A stretch of DNA of 64,000 nucleotides, from NCBI GenBank assembly GCA_963840805.1, contig CAWJAJ010000010.1:124001-188000 (forward strand), in the 5' to 3' direction. The position numbers and the translations under genes are program-made. How positions within the stretch are numbered: the stretch's first letter is position 1; each line of letters opens with the position of its first letter. Shown here in pieces: positions 22,051 through 29,698 of this stretch. The stretch comes from CADEEN01 sp963840805 (GTDB lineage Bacteria > Pseudomonadota > Gammaproteobacteria > Burkholderiales > Burkholderiaceae_C). Under the pieces are notes generated by a model that saw only the letters and a program-made list of their open reading frames with translations, had not been told where the DNA came from and did no database searches.

Positions 22051-23372
22051 CAGCCGCTGGCGGCTCGCGCCGCGTGGCGGTCGTCGGCGGCGGCTGGGCC
22101 GGCATTGCGGTCGCGGTGCATGCCACGGCAGCCGGCCACCATGTCACGTTGATCGAGATGGCACCGCAACTCGGCGGCCGCGCGCGCCGCGTCGATCACG
22201 ACGGCATCGCGATCGACAACGGCCAGCACATCCTGATCGGCGCCTATCGCGACACACTGGCGTTGATGCGCCTGGTCGGTGCGAAGCCGGAAGTCCTGCT
22301 GTTGCGCCAGCCGCTCGCACTGTTAGGCCCCGACGGCAACGGGCTGCGCTTGCCACCCGGCGCAGCGGTGCCGGCCCTCGTCCGCGCCGTGCTCGGCATG
22401 CGGGCGTGGTCGTTCGCCGATCGATGCCGGTTGCTGATCACCGCGCTGCGTTGGCAGCTTGCCGGCTTCGACGCCGATCCTGGCGTCAGCGTCGTGCAAT
22501 TGACGATGCATTTGCCGGCATGCGTTCGCGAGACACTCATCGAGCCGCTCTGCGTCGCCGCGCTCAATACCCCGGCTTCGCACGCCAGCGCGCGCGTCTT
22601 CCTGCGCGTACTGCGTGATGCGCTCTTCAGTGGCCCAGGCGCGGCTGACTTGCTGCTGCCGCGGGCGCCGTTGTCGGCGCTGCTGCCTGAGCCGGCCGCG
22701 CTCTGGCTGATTGCTGCCGGTGCCGAATTGCGCTGCAGTACGCGGGCCGGTGCGTTGTCGAAGCACGATCACGGCTGGCTGATCGACGGTGAGCCCTTCG
22801 ATGCCGTCGTGCTCGCCTGCACGGCCGCCGAGGCGGCCCGGCTGGCACAACCGCTGGCGCCGACCTGGGCGGCCCAGGCCGCCGCATTCGACTATGAGCC
22901 CATCGTGACGGTGTACCTGCGCAGCCCCGGCAGCCGCCTCGCCCAGCCAATGACCGCGCTGGTCAGCGGCCCGCAGGCGCCGGCGCAATTTGCCTTTGAC
23001 ATCGGTGCGATCGAGCGCGGTGGCGCACGCGAGGGCCTGTTCGCGTTCGTGGTCAGCGGCGCAAGGGCATGGACCGAGCGCGGACTCGAGGCGACGACGG
23101 CTGCCGTGCTGCAGCAGGCGCAGGCCGCATTCGCACCCGGCACCTGGTGCGCACCCTTGCAGGTGTTTCGCACACTCGCCGAGCGACGGGCCACCTTTCT
23201 GTGCGTGCCGAGCCTGCAGCGCCCATCGTCGCGCATCGTCGCCGGCGTCGCCGCGGCCGGCGATTACATCGACGGCCCGTATCCGGCAACGCTCGAAGGC
23301 GCGGTACGTTCGGGGGCCAGTGCGCTGGCCGCACTCGGCCTTTCCGGCGCGCCCGCGCGGGCAGCACGCTGA
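22047..23372 (+). CDS. hpnE: HpnE, FAD-dependent hydroxysqualene dehydroxylase
   Basis: About 441 residues. The N-terminus RVAVVGGGWAGIAVAVHATAAGHHVTLIE is a dinucleotide-binding fold, followed by LGGRARR of the amine oxidase/desaturase family. The C-terminal FAD segment is AGDYIDGPYPATLEGAVRSG. It reduces hydroxysqualene to squalene. The start is either TTG 22047, overlapping the hpnD stop, or GTG 22074; the former is listed. Squalene normally feeds hopanoid synthesis, but the cyclase gene is not in the window. Confidence 0.92.
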   Translation: MTAAGGSRRVAVVGGGWAGIAVAVHATAAGHHVTLIEMAPQLGGRARRVDHDGIAIDNGQHILIGAYRDTLALMRLVGAKPEVLLLRQPLALLGPDGNGLRLPPGAAVPALVRAVLGMRAWSFADRCRLLITALRWQLAGFDADPGVSVVQLTMHLPACVRETLIEPLCVAALNTPASHASARVFLRVLRDALFSGPGAADLLLPRAPLSALLPEPAALWLIAAGAELRCSTRAGALSKHDHGWLIDGEPFDAVVLACTAAEAARLAQPLAPTWAAQAAAFDYEPIVTVYLRSPGSRLAQPMTALVSGPQAPAQFAFDIGAIERGGAREGLFAFVVSGARAWTERGLEATTAAVLQQAQAAFAPGTWCAPLQVFRTLAERRATFLCVPSLQRPSSRIVAGVAAAGDYIDGPYPATLEGAVRSGASALAALGLSGAPARAAR

Positions 23373-23477
23373 AAGCGCTGGCCAACTCGTCAGTGCCAAG
23401 CACGCGTCGCATCGAGGCTTGGCGGGCACCGCGCCGAACCGATGTGTTGCTCCCAGGATCCGGGAGTTGATTCCGCC

Positions 23478-24287
23478 ATGCAAGAATTGCCTGCGCGACC
23501 GACAATCGATCCCATGGTCAAGAAAGGTGCCTCCACCCCCAGCATCCAGGTCCTGGAGCGAAGCTTTGCGTTGCTCGATGTCCTGGCAGCGCAGCCAGAG
23601 CCACTGGCGCTGAAGGAGATCAGCGAACGCACCGGGCTGCATCCGTCGACGGCGCATCGGATTCTCAACGACTTGGCCGCTGGCCGATTCGTCGACCGGC
23701 CGCACGCAGGTACCTATCGGCTCGGCATGCGGCTGCTCGAACTGGGCAATCTCGTCAAGGCGCGCCTGGACGTGCGAGACGCTGCCTTGGCACCGCTGCG
23801 AGACTTGCACAGGCTCACGCAACAGGCGGTCAATCTTTCCGTGCGTCAGGGTGACGAGATCGTTTATATCGAGCGTGCTTACAGCGAGCGTTCCGGCATG
23901 CAAGTGGTACGCGCGGTCGGCGGACGCGCACCGCTGCACCTCACTTCGGTGGGCAAGCTGTTCCTGGCCAGCGAGGACCGCGAGCGGGTTCGCGCCTACG
24001 CGACACGCACCGGGCTGGCCGGTCACACGCGCAACAGCATCACGCAATTGCCGGCGCTGGAGCGCGAACTTGACATCGTGCGCAGCCGTGGCTTCGCGCG
24101 AGATGACGAGGAACTGGAGATCGGCGTGCGTTGCGTCGCCGCCGGAATCTATGACGACAGCGACCGCCTCGTCGCCGGACTTTCGATCTCGGCGCCGGCC
24201 GACCGGCTCGAAGATGGTTGGGTCGATCGGGTCAAGGAGACGGCACGGCAGATCTCTGCCGTGCTCGGCCAGCACCAGAACGCGTAA
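23478..24287 (+). CDS. IclR-family transcriptional regulator
   Basis: 269 residues from MQELPARPTID. An N-terminal winged helix (SIQVLERSFALLDVLAAQPEPLALKEISERTGLHPSTAHRIL) is followed by the IclR effector domain (LHLTSVGKLFLA, ERELDIVRSRGFARDDEELEIGVRCVAAGIYD). Such proteins repress or activate catabolic or stress operons on binding small acids or aromatics. The target is not evident: the upstream genes are hpnCDE and the downstream gene is convergent. A Met 12 codons downstream (23514) is a possible alternative start. Confidence 0.88.
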   Translation: MQELPARPTIDPMVKKGASTPSIQVLERSFALLDVLAAQPEPLALKEISERTGLHPSTAHRILNDLAAGRFVDRPHAGTYRLGMRLLELGNLVKARLDVRDAALAPLRDLHRLTQQAVNLSVRQGDEIVYIERAYSERSGMQVVRAVGGRAPLHLTSVGKLFLASEDRERVRAYATRTGLAGHTRNSITQLPALERELDIVRSRGFARDDEELEIGVRCVAAGIYDDSDRLVAGLSISAPADRLEDGWVDRVKETARQISAVLGQHQNA

Positions 24288-24290
24288 GCG

Positions 24291-25280
24291 TCAGACCAGC
24301 GGCTCGATCGCTGCAGCGGCGGCCGCCGGCACATGTGGCAGATGCGGCAATGCGGCCTCGCTCAGCCACTTGCGAATGCGCTCGGCGTCGCCAATGCGCG
24401 AGTACTTGCCCGCTGAATCGAGCAACACCATGATCAGCTTGCGGCCGGAGAGTTGCGCCTGCATCACGAGGCATCGGCCGGCCTCGGCGATATAGCCGGT
24501 CTTTTGCACCCCGATATCCCATTCACCGCTGCGAACCAGCCCGTTCGTGTTGCGAAATTGCAGATTGCGCGCACCGATCGCGATGGCAAATTCCGGCGAG
24601 GTAGAGAGCTGACGAATCAGCGCGTGCTTGTCAACCTCCGCGACCAACATGGCGAGGTCGGTGGCGCTGGACTGGTTCTGGCTCGACAGACCGGTCGGCT
24701 CGACGTAGCGGGTGTCCTTCATGCCGAGCGCCTGCGCTTTGCGATTCATCGCAGCAACGAATGCCTGCAGGCCGCCTGGATAGTGGCGGCCGAGTGCATT
24801 CGCGGCGCGGTTCTCGCTGGCCATCAATGCCAGATGCAACATCTGCTCACGCGACAGGCGCGAGCCGACCTGCAATCGCGAGCGGCTGCCCTTTTCGGTG
24901 TCGATGTCTTCGCTGCCGATGGTCAGCACCTCATCGAGCGGCTGCTTGGCTTCCGTGACCACCAGAGCCGTCATCAGCTTGGTGATCGACGCAATCGGCA
25001 ACACCACCTGCGGGTTCTTGCTGAAAAGCACCTCGTTGGTGTCCTGATCGAGGACCAGCGCAACGCTCGACTTCAGTTCCAGCGGGTCGCCGGCAGCGTG
25101 TAGGCCGAAGGCCTGTCCGAATGATGGACGGGCCGGCTCCGCGCGCACGGTCGCACGCGACCGCAGCGCCTTGACGTTCGCTTTCTTCTTGGCCGCGGCC
25201 TGGCTCTTGGCGGCGCGCGGCTTGGCTTGGGCGTCGTGCTGCACGACGACCAAAGCAGCCAGGGCCAGCAGCCACGGCAT
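24291..25280 (-). CDS. pbpG: PbpG-type D-alanyl-D-alanine endopeptidase (penicillin-binding protein 7)
   Basis: 329 residues from MPWLLALAALVVVQHDAQA, a signal peptide ending in AQA. A Lys/Ala-rich stretch follows, then the S11 peptidase domain with S98-I-T-K101, SEN in LMASENRAANALGRHYPGG and KTG in GVQKTGYIAEAG. It cleaves cross-links in peptidoglycan in the periplasm. A longer frame reaches 25376 but would start inside the leuA terminator hairpin, so the internal ATG is chosen; a TTG one codon earlier is also possible. It ends three bases from the convergent iclR stop. Confidence 0.9.
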   Translation of the reverse strand: MPWLLALAALVVVQHDAQAKPRAAKSQAAAKKKANVKALRSRATVRAEPARPSFGQAFGLHAAGDPLELKSSVALVLDQDTNEVLFSKNPQVVLPIASITKLMTALVVTEAKQPLDEVLTIGSEDIDTEKGSRSRLQVGSRLSREQMLHLALMASENRAANALGRHYPGGLQAFVAAMNRKAQALGMKDTRYVEPTGLSSQNQSSATDLAMLVAEVDKHALIRQLSTSPEFAIAIGARNLQFRNTNGLVRSGEWDIGVQKTGYIAEAGRCLVMQAQLSGRKLIMVLLDSAGKYSRIGDAERIRKWLSEAALPHLPHVPAAAAAAIEPLV

Positions 25281-25359
25281 CAATCGCGAGAAGGACCTCT
25301 TGATCTGGAACAACGGGGAATCCCTAACGATGCTGTCAGCCGAGTCTAGGCGACATAGA

Positions 25360-25424
25360 AAAACCACGCAATACAAAGACTTGCGTGGTTTTCCTCAAGT
25401 CGATCCTGGGTTTTCCTCCAGGAT
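25360..25424 (-). terminator. Tandem hairpins downstream of leuA
   Basis: Directly after leuA, ATCCTGG and CCAGGAT (25403-25424) form a first hairpin. AAAACCACGCAA and TTGCGTGGTTTT (25360-25392) then form a perfect 12-bp stem with a nine-base loop, followed on the minus strand by TTTTTC. The second is a strong rho-independent terminator for the leucine operon and separates it from pbpG. Confidence 0.8.
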
Positions 25425-25440
25425 GTGAAGGATTGCCGAT

Positions 25441-26985
25441 TCAACCTTGAGCGGCCACGCGCTCAGCCTTGCTGTGGAGCTTGTTCAACGCCGCGAGGTA
25501 GGCCTTGGCTGACGCGACCACGATATCCGGGTCGGCACCAACGCCATTGACGATGCGCCCCCCTTGCTGCAGGCGTACGGTCACCTCGCCTTGCGATTCT
25601 GTGCTGCCGCTGGTGATGGCATTGACCGAATAGAGCAGCAACTCGGCACCGCTTTGCACTTTCGACTCGATCGCCTTGAGGCTCGCGTCGACCGGTCCAT
25701 TGCCATCGCTCTCGGCGTGAAACTCCGCGTTGCCGATCGCAAGAGCCACGCTCGCGTGCGGCCGTTCACCGGTCTCCGACCGTTGCGCCAGCGCGAGCAG
25801 ACGGTAGTGCTCCCGCTCGTGCGTGACGCTCTCGTCGCCGACCAGCGCGATGATGTCCTCGTCGAAGATCTCGCTCTTGCGGTCGGCCAGTTCCTTGAAC
25901 TTGGCGAACGCGGCGTTGATGTCGGCCTCGGCCTCGAAAGCGATGCCCAACTCCTGCAGGCGCTGCTTGAACGCGTTGCGGCCAGACAGCTTGCCGAGCA
26001 CGATCTTGTTGGCGCTCCAGCCGACGTCTTCGGCGCGCATGATTTCGTAGGTGTCGCGGGCCTTCAACACGCCGTCCTGGTGGATGCCAGAGGCATGGGC
26101 AAACGCGTTGGCGCCCACCACGGCCTTGTTCGGTTGCACGACGAAGCCGGTGGTCTGGCTGACCATGCGCGATGCCGCGACGATCTGCGTGGTGTCGATG
26201 CCGAGTTCGAGGCCGAAGTAATCCCGCCGCGTCTTCACCGCCATCACCACCTCTTCGAGCGAGCAGTTGCCGGCGCGCTCACCCAAGCCGTTGATCGTGC
26301 ATTCGACCTGCCGCGCGCCACCGATCTTGACGCCGGCCAGCGAATTGGCGACCGCCATGCCAAGGTCGTTGTGGCAATGCACAGACCAGATCGCCTTGTC
26401 GGCGTTCGGAATCCGTCGGCGCAGGTCGGCGATGAAGTTGCCATAGAGTTCGGGGATCGCGTAGCCCACGGTGTCGGGGATATTGATCGTGGTCGCACCC
26501 TCGGCAATCACCGCTTCGAGCACCCGGCACAGGAAGTCGGGGTCGCTGCGGTAGCCGTCCTCGGGCGAGAACTCGATGTCGTCAGCGAGGTTGCGCGCAA
26601 ATCGCACTGCCAGCTTGGCCTGCTCGAACACCTGGTCGGGCGTCATGCGCAGCTTCTTTTCCATATGCAACGGGCTGGTCGCGATGAAGGTGTGGATGCG
26701 AGATCCCGCCGCTCCTTTCAGGGCCTCGGCCGCACGCGAGATGTCGCGATCGTTGGCGCGCGCCAGCGAGCACACGGTCGAGTCCTTGATCGCCGCGGCA
26801 ATCGCCTTGACAGCCTCGAAGTCGCCGTTGCTCGATGCCGCGAATCCGGCTTCGATGACGTCGACACGCAGGCGCTCGAGCTGGCGTGCGATGCGCAGCT
26901 TCTCGTCCTTGGTCATCGAGGCGCCTGGCGACTGTTCGCCGTCGCGCAACGTGGTGTCGAAAATGATCAGCTTGTCTGTGCTCAT
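25441..26985 (-). CDS. leuA: 2-isopropylmalate synthase
   Basis: 514 residues. The catalytic TIM barrel opens with LIIFDTTLRDGEQSPGASM and carries the metal-binding VHCHNDLGMAVANSLAG and the signature ECTINGLGERAGNCSLEEVVMA. The C-terminal regulatory domain (LLLYSVNAITSGSTESQGEVTVRL) is the leucine feedback site. It condenses acetyl-CoA with 2-oxoisovalerate, the first step of leucine synthesis. It follows pssA after a 172-base gap that holds a leader peptide and terminator, so it is probably controlled by attenuation as well as feedback inhibition. Confidence 0.97.
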   Translation of the reverse strand: MSTDKLIIFDTTLRDGEQSPGASMTKDEKLRIARQLERLRVDVIEAGFAASSNGDFEAVKAIAAAIKDSTVCSLARANDRDISRAAEALKGAAGSRIHTFIATSPLHMEKKLRMTPDQVFEQAKLAVRFARNLADDIEFSPEDGYRSDPDFLCRVLEAVIAEGATTINIPDTVGYAIPELYGNFIADLRRRIPNADKAIWSVHCHNDLGMAVANSLAGVKIGGARQVECTINGLGERAGNCSLEEVVMAVKTRRDYFGLELGIDTTQIVAASRMVSQTTGFVVQPNKAVVGANAFAHASGIHQDGVLKARDTYEIMRAEDVGWSANKIVLGKLSGRNAFKQRLQELGIAFEAEADINAAFAKFKELADRKSEIFDEDIIALVGDESVTHEREHYRLLALAQRSETGERPHASVALAIGNAEFHAESDGNGPVDASLKAIESKVQSGAELLLYSVNAITSGSTESQGEVTVRLQQGGRIVNGVGADPDIVVASAKAYLAALNKLHSKAERVAAQG

Positions 26986-27014
26986 GATTCAGGCTTTCGT
27001 GGCGAGGAATGCAA

Positions 27015-27046
27015 ACGGCCCGCTGGCTGGGTAGCTCGCGGGCCGT
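27015..27046 (-). terminator. Attenuator-like hairpin in the leuA leader
   Basis: ACGGCCCGC and GCGGGCCGT pair as a perfect 9-bp stem around a 14-base loop. On the minus strand it is followed by TTTGC, a short U run. It sits between the leader peptide stop (27077) and the leuA ATG (26985), where an attenuation terminator belongs. An alternative antiterminator fold was not worked out. Confidence 0.6.
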
Positions 27047-27076
27047 CGATGGGCAGGAATCCGAAGTCGCAATCGA

Positions 27077-27133
27077 TCAGCGCGCGGGCAGCACTCCTAG
27101 AAGCAGTAGCGGCATGGCGGGATGCATCGACAT
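27077..27133 (-). CDS. Candidate leucine leader peptide of leuA
   Basis: An 18-codon frame on the minus strand encodes MSMHPAMPLLLLGVLPAR. Four consecutive leucine codons (CTA, CTG, CTT, CTA) include two rare CTA, and a fifth Leu follows. It lies 91 bases before leuA and just upstream of the terminator hairpin. Ribosome stalling on the Leu run at low leucyl-tRNA would favour read-through into leuA. The ribosome site is weak, and internal ATGs at 27127 or 27115 could also start it. It is recognised from composition and position only. Confidence 0.6.
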   Translation of the reverse strand: MSMHPAMPLLLLGVLPAR

Positions 27134-27157
27134 GGGGCGGAATGTAGCACGCCGCAC

Positions 27158-27988
27158 TCAACGGTGCAGGCCGGCCTCGTCCGGTTCGTCGGTGGAGGTG
27201 GCGATGACACTGACTGGCACACCCTTCCACTTGCGGTAGCCATAGACGGCATAGCCCGAAATGCCGTAGGCACAGAACAGCGCGAAACAAGCGAGCGGCG
27301 GGTTTTGGCTGATCAGCCCGATGCCAAGCGCGATCGCGACGATGACTGCAAAGGGGACCGTCTGCTTGGCGCCGACGACCTTGAAGCTGTAGAAAGGAGC
27401 ATTGGTCACCATTGACAACCCCGCATACATCGTCACGGCGAACGCAGTCCATGCGAGCCAGTCGATCCGGGCCACTCCCTTGAAGCCGGCATCGTCCATG
27501 ACCCAGATCAGGCCCATCACCAGCGCTGCGGCCGCCGGGCTGGGCAGGCCCTGGAAGAAGCGTTTGTCGACCACGCCGATGTTGACGTTGAAGCGAGCCA
27601 GACGCAAAGCCGCTGCCGCGCAATAGACAAAGGCGGCCATCCAGCCGAATCGGCCGAGGCCCTGGAGCGCCCACACGTAGACGATCAAGGCCGGCGCCAA
27701 GCCGAAGCTGACCATGTCGCACAGGCTGTCCATCTGCTCGCCGAATGCGCTCTGTGTCTTCGTCATGCGCGCCACACGCCCGTCCAGGCTGTCCAGCACG
27801 GCCGCGCAGAAGATCCCGATCGCCGCTGCCTCGAAGCGGCCGTTCATCGCCATCACGATAGCGATGAAGCTCGCAAACAGCGCCGCCAGCGAGATCGCGT
27901 TGGGCAGGATGTACAGGCCCTTGCGCCGCAGCCGCGGAGGCATTTCTGCCAGCGGGTTGTCGAGATCGTCGTGCGAATCGTCTGTCAT
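27158..27988 (-). CDS. pssA: CDP-diacylglycerol-serine O-phosphatidyltransferase
   Basis: 276 residues with several membrane helices. The CDP-alcohol phosphotransferase motif is present as LDGRVARMTKTQSAFGEQMDSLCD (D-G-x2-A-R-x8-G-x3-D-x3-D), whose Asp residues bind the catalytic metals. It makes phosphatidylserine, the precursor of phosphatidylethanolamine, at the inner membrane. The ATG is 18 bases after ilvC, so it appears co-transcribed with the branched-chain genes, as is common in Burkholderiales. The psd gene often found with it is absent here. Confidence 0.93.
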   Translation of the reverse strand: MTDDSHDDLDNPLAEMPPRLRRKGLYILPNAISLAALFASFIAIVMAMNGRFEAAAIGIFCAAVLDSLDGRVARMTKTQSAFGEQMDSLCDMVSFGLAPALIVYVWALQGLGRFGWMAAFVYCAAAALRLARFNVNIGVVDKRFFQGLPSPAAAALVMGLIWVMDDAGFKGVARIDWLAWTAFAVTMYAGLSMVTNAPFYSFKVVGAKQTVPFAVIVAIALGIGLISQNPPLACFALFCAYGISGYAVYGYRKWKGVPVSVIATSTDEPDEAGLHR

Positions 27989-28006
27989 TGGCGCAAGGAT
28001 AGCGCC

Positions 28007-29023
28007 TCAGTTGCGGCTCTTGTCCACCAGCTTGTTGGCTTTGATCCACGGCATCATCGCGCGCAACTTCTCGCCAACCACCTCGATCTGGTGATCCGCG
28101 GTCAAGCGCCGCCGCGACAGCAGCGTCGGCGCGCCGGCGCGGTTTTCGAGGATGAAGCTCTTGGCGTACTCGCCCGTCTGGATGTCCTTGAGCACCTGGC
28201 GCATGACGTTCTTCGTCTCGCCATTGACGATGCGCGGCCCGGTCACGTACTCGCCGTACTCGGCATTGTTGGAGATCGAATAGTTCATGTTGGCGATGCC
28301 GCCTTCATAGATCAGGTCGACGATCAGCTTCAACTCGTGCAGACACTCGAAGTAGGCCATCTCCGGTGCGTAGCCGGCTTCGACCAGCGTCTCGAAACCT
28401 GCCTTGATGAGCTCGACCGTCCCGCCGCACAAGACTGCCTGCTCTCCGAACAGGTCAGTCTCGGTCTCTTCGCGGAAGTTGGTCTCGATGATGCCGGCCT
28501 TGCCACCACCATTGGCCACGGCGTACGACAGTGCCAGATCGCGAGCCTTGCCGCTCCTGTCGGCGTGCACCGCGATCAGGTGCGGCACGCCTCCGCCTTG
28601 GCTGTAGGTGTTGCGTACGGTGTGGCCCGGGGCCTTGGGGGCGACCATCCACACGTCGAGATCGTCACGTGGCACGACCTGCCCGTAATGCACATTGAAG
28701 CCATGTGCAAATGCCAGCGATGCGCCCTGCTTGATGTTGGGCGCGACATCGTTGGCATAGACGGCAGCGATCTGCTCGTCGGGCAGCAGCACCATCACGA
28801 CGTCCGCGTTCTTCACCGCATCGGCCACCTCGGCGACCTTGAGGCCAGCCTTTTCGACCTTGGCCCACGAGGCCCCTCCCCGGCGCAGGCCGACCGTCAC
28901 CTTGACGCCGCTGTCGTTGAGGTTCTGGGCATGGGCATGGCCCTGCGAACCGTAGCCGATGATCGCCACCTGCTTGCCCTTGATCAGGCTGAGGTCGGCG
29001 TCCTTGTCGTAGTAAACCTTCAT
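28007..29023 (-). CDS. ilvC: Ketol-acid reductoisomerase
   Basis: 338 residues from MKVYYDKDADLSLIKGKQVA, the short class I form. The NADPH-binding motif is IIGYGSQGHAHAQNLNDSGVKVTVGLRRGG. The C-terminal knotted domain has the metal ligands in ETDLFGEQAVLCGG and the EFECLHELKLIVDLIYEGG-type region. It converts acetolactate or acetohydroxybutyrate to the dihydroxy acids of valine and isoleucine synthesis. Start 29023 has a GGAGAGACATCC leader and matches the family; the longer frame would overlap ilvH. Confidence 0.97.
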   Translation of the reverse strand: MKVYYDKDADLSLIKGKQVAIIGYGSQGHAHAQNLNDSGVKVTVGLRRGGASWAKVEKAGLKVAEVADAVKNADVVMVLLPDEQIAAVYANDVAPNIKQGASLAFAHGFNVHYGQVVPRDDLDVWMVAPKAPGHTVRNTYSQGGGVPHLIAVHADRSGKARDLALSYAVANGGGKAGIIETNFREETETDLFGEQAVLCGGTVELIKAGFETLVEAGYAPEMAYFECLHELKLIVDLIYEGGIANMNYSISNNAEYGEYVTGPRIVNGETKNVMRQVLKDIQTGEYAKSFILENRAGAPTLLSRRRLTADHQIEVVGEKLRAMMPWIKANKLVDKSRN

Positions 29024-29045
29024 GGATGTCTCTCCGTCGAAAAAA

Positions 29046-29537
29046 TCAAATCCTGAGGATGCGCTCGCCACGCCCGATGCCGCTGGCACCGGTGCGGACT
29101 GTCTCGAGAATTGCGCTGCGGTCGATCGCCACCAGGAAGGCGTCGAGCTTGCTACCGTCGCCAGTCAACTCGATGGTGTAGCTCTTCTCGGTCACATCGA
29201 TGACGCGACCGCGAAAGATGTCGGCCATGCGCTTCATCTCCTCGCGCTCCTTGCCTACGGCGCGCACTTTCACCAGCATCAACTCGCGCTCGGTGAAGCT
29301 GCCTTCGGTCAGGTCGACCACCTTGACGACTTCGATCAGCCGATTCAAGTGCTTGGTGATCTGCTCGATCACGTCGTCGCTGCCGGTCGTGACGATGGTC
29401 ATGCGCGACAACGACGCATCCTCGGTCGGCGCGACGGTCAGGCTTTCGATGTTGTAGCCGCGGGCGGAAAACAGCGCTACCACGCGTGACAGCGCGCCCG
29501 GTTCGTTTTCGAGCAGCAGCGCAATGATGTGTTTCAT
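29046..29537 (-). CDS. ilvH: Acetolactate synthase, small regulatory subunit
   Basis: 163 residues with an N-terminal ACT domain (MKHIIALLLENEPGALSRVVALFSARGYNIESLTVAPT) that binds valine for feedback inhibition, and a C-terminal ACT-like half. It partners IlvB encoded upstream. ilvC begins 22 bases after its stop. The 161-base spacer before it is unusually long for an operon and is structured. Confidence 0.96.
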   Translation of the reverse strand: MKHIIALLLENEPGALSRVVALFSARGYNIESLTVAPTEDASLSRMTIVTTGSDDVIEQITKHLNRLIEVVKVVDLTEGSFTERELMLVKVRAVGKEREEMKRMADIFRGRVIDVTEKSYTIELTGDGSKLDAFLVAIDRSAILETVRTGASGIGRGERILRI

Positions 29538-29698
29538 TTCGGTCGTCCTGGCGCGCTCTTCACAGGTGCCGACGGTGATCGGCGCTGCTTGGCCACGCGG
29601 TTCGATTGGAGGGCAATGATTGTCCGGGTTGGCGGGCGGCTGCGGCGCGGACGTCCCGCGGCACGGTAATGCCGCCGGCAGCCCGCACCTGGGCTGCT
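29538..29698 (-). ncRNA. Structured ilvB-ilvH spacer (possible cis-regulatory RNA)
   Basis: No ORF is supported here. Two stem-loops follow the ilvB stop: GCAGCCC/GGGCTGC (29678-29697, six-base loop) and GCGGCA/TGCCGC (29658-29675, six-base loop). Neither has a U run, so they are not plain terminators. I recall a conserved RNA motif called ilvH described upstream of ilvH genes in Betaproteobacteria; whether this is it needs a covariance model search. It could tune subunit ratio or mRNA stability. Confidence 0.35.

Noticed and set aside
25281..25376. Longer N-terminus for pbpG
   Set aside because: It would begin inside the leuA terminator hairpin and places 32 unconserved residues before the signal peptide.
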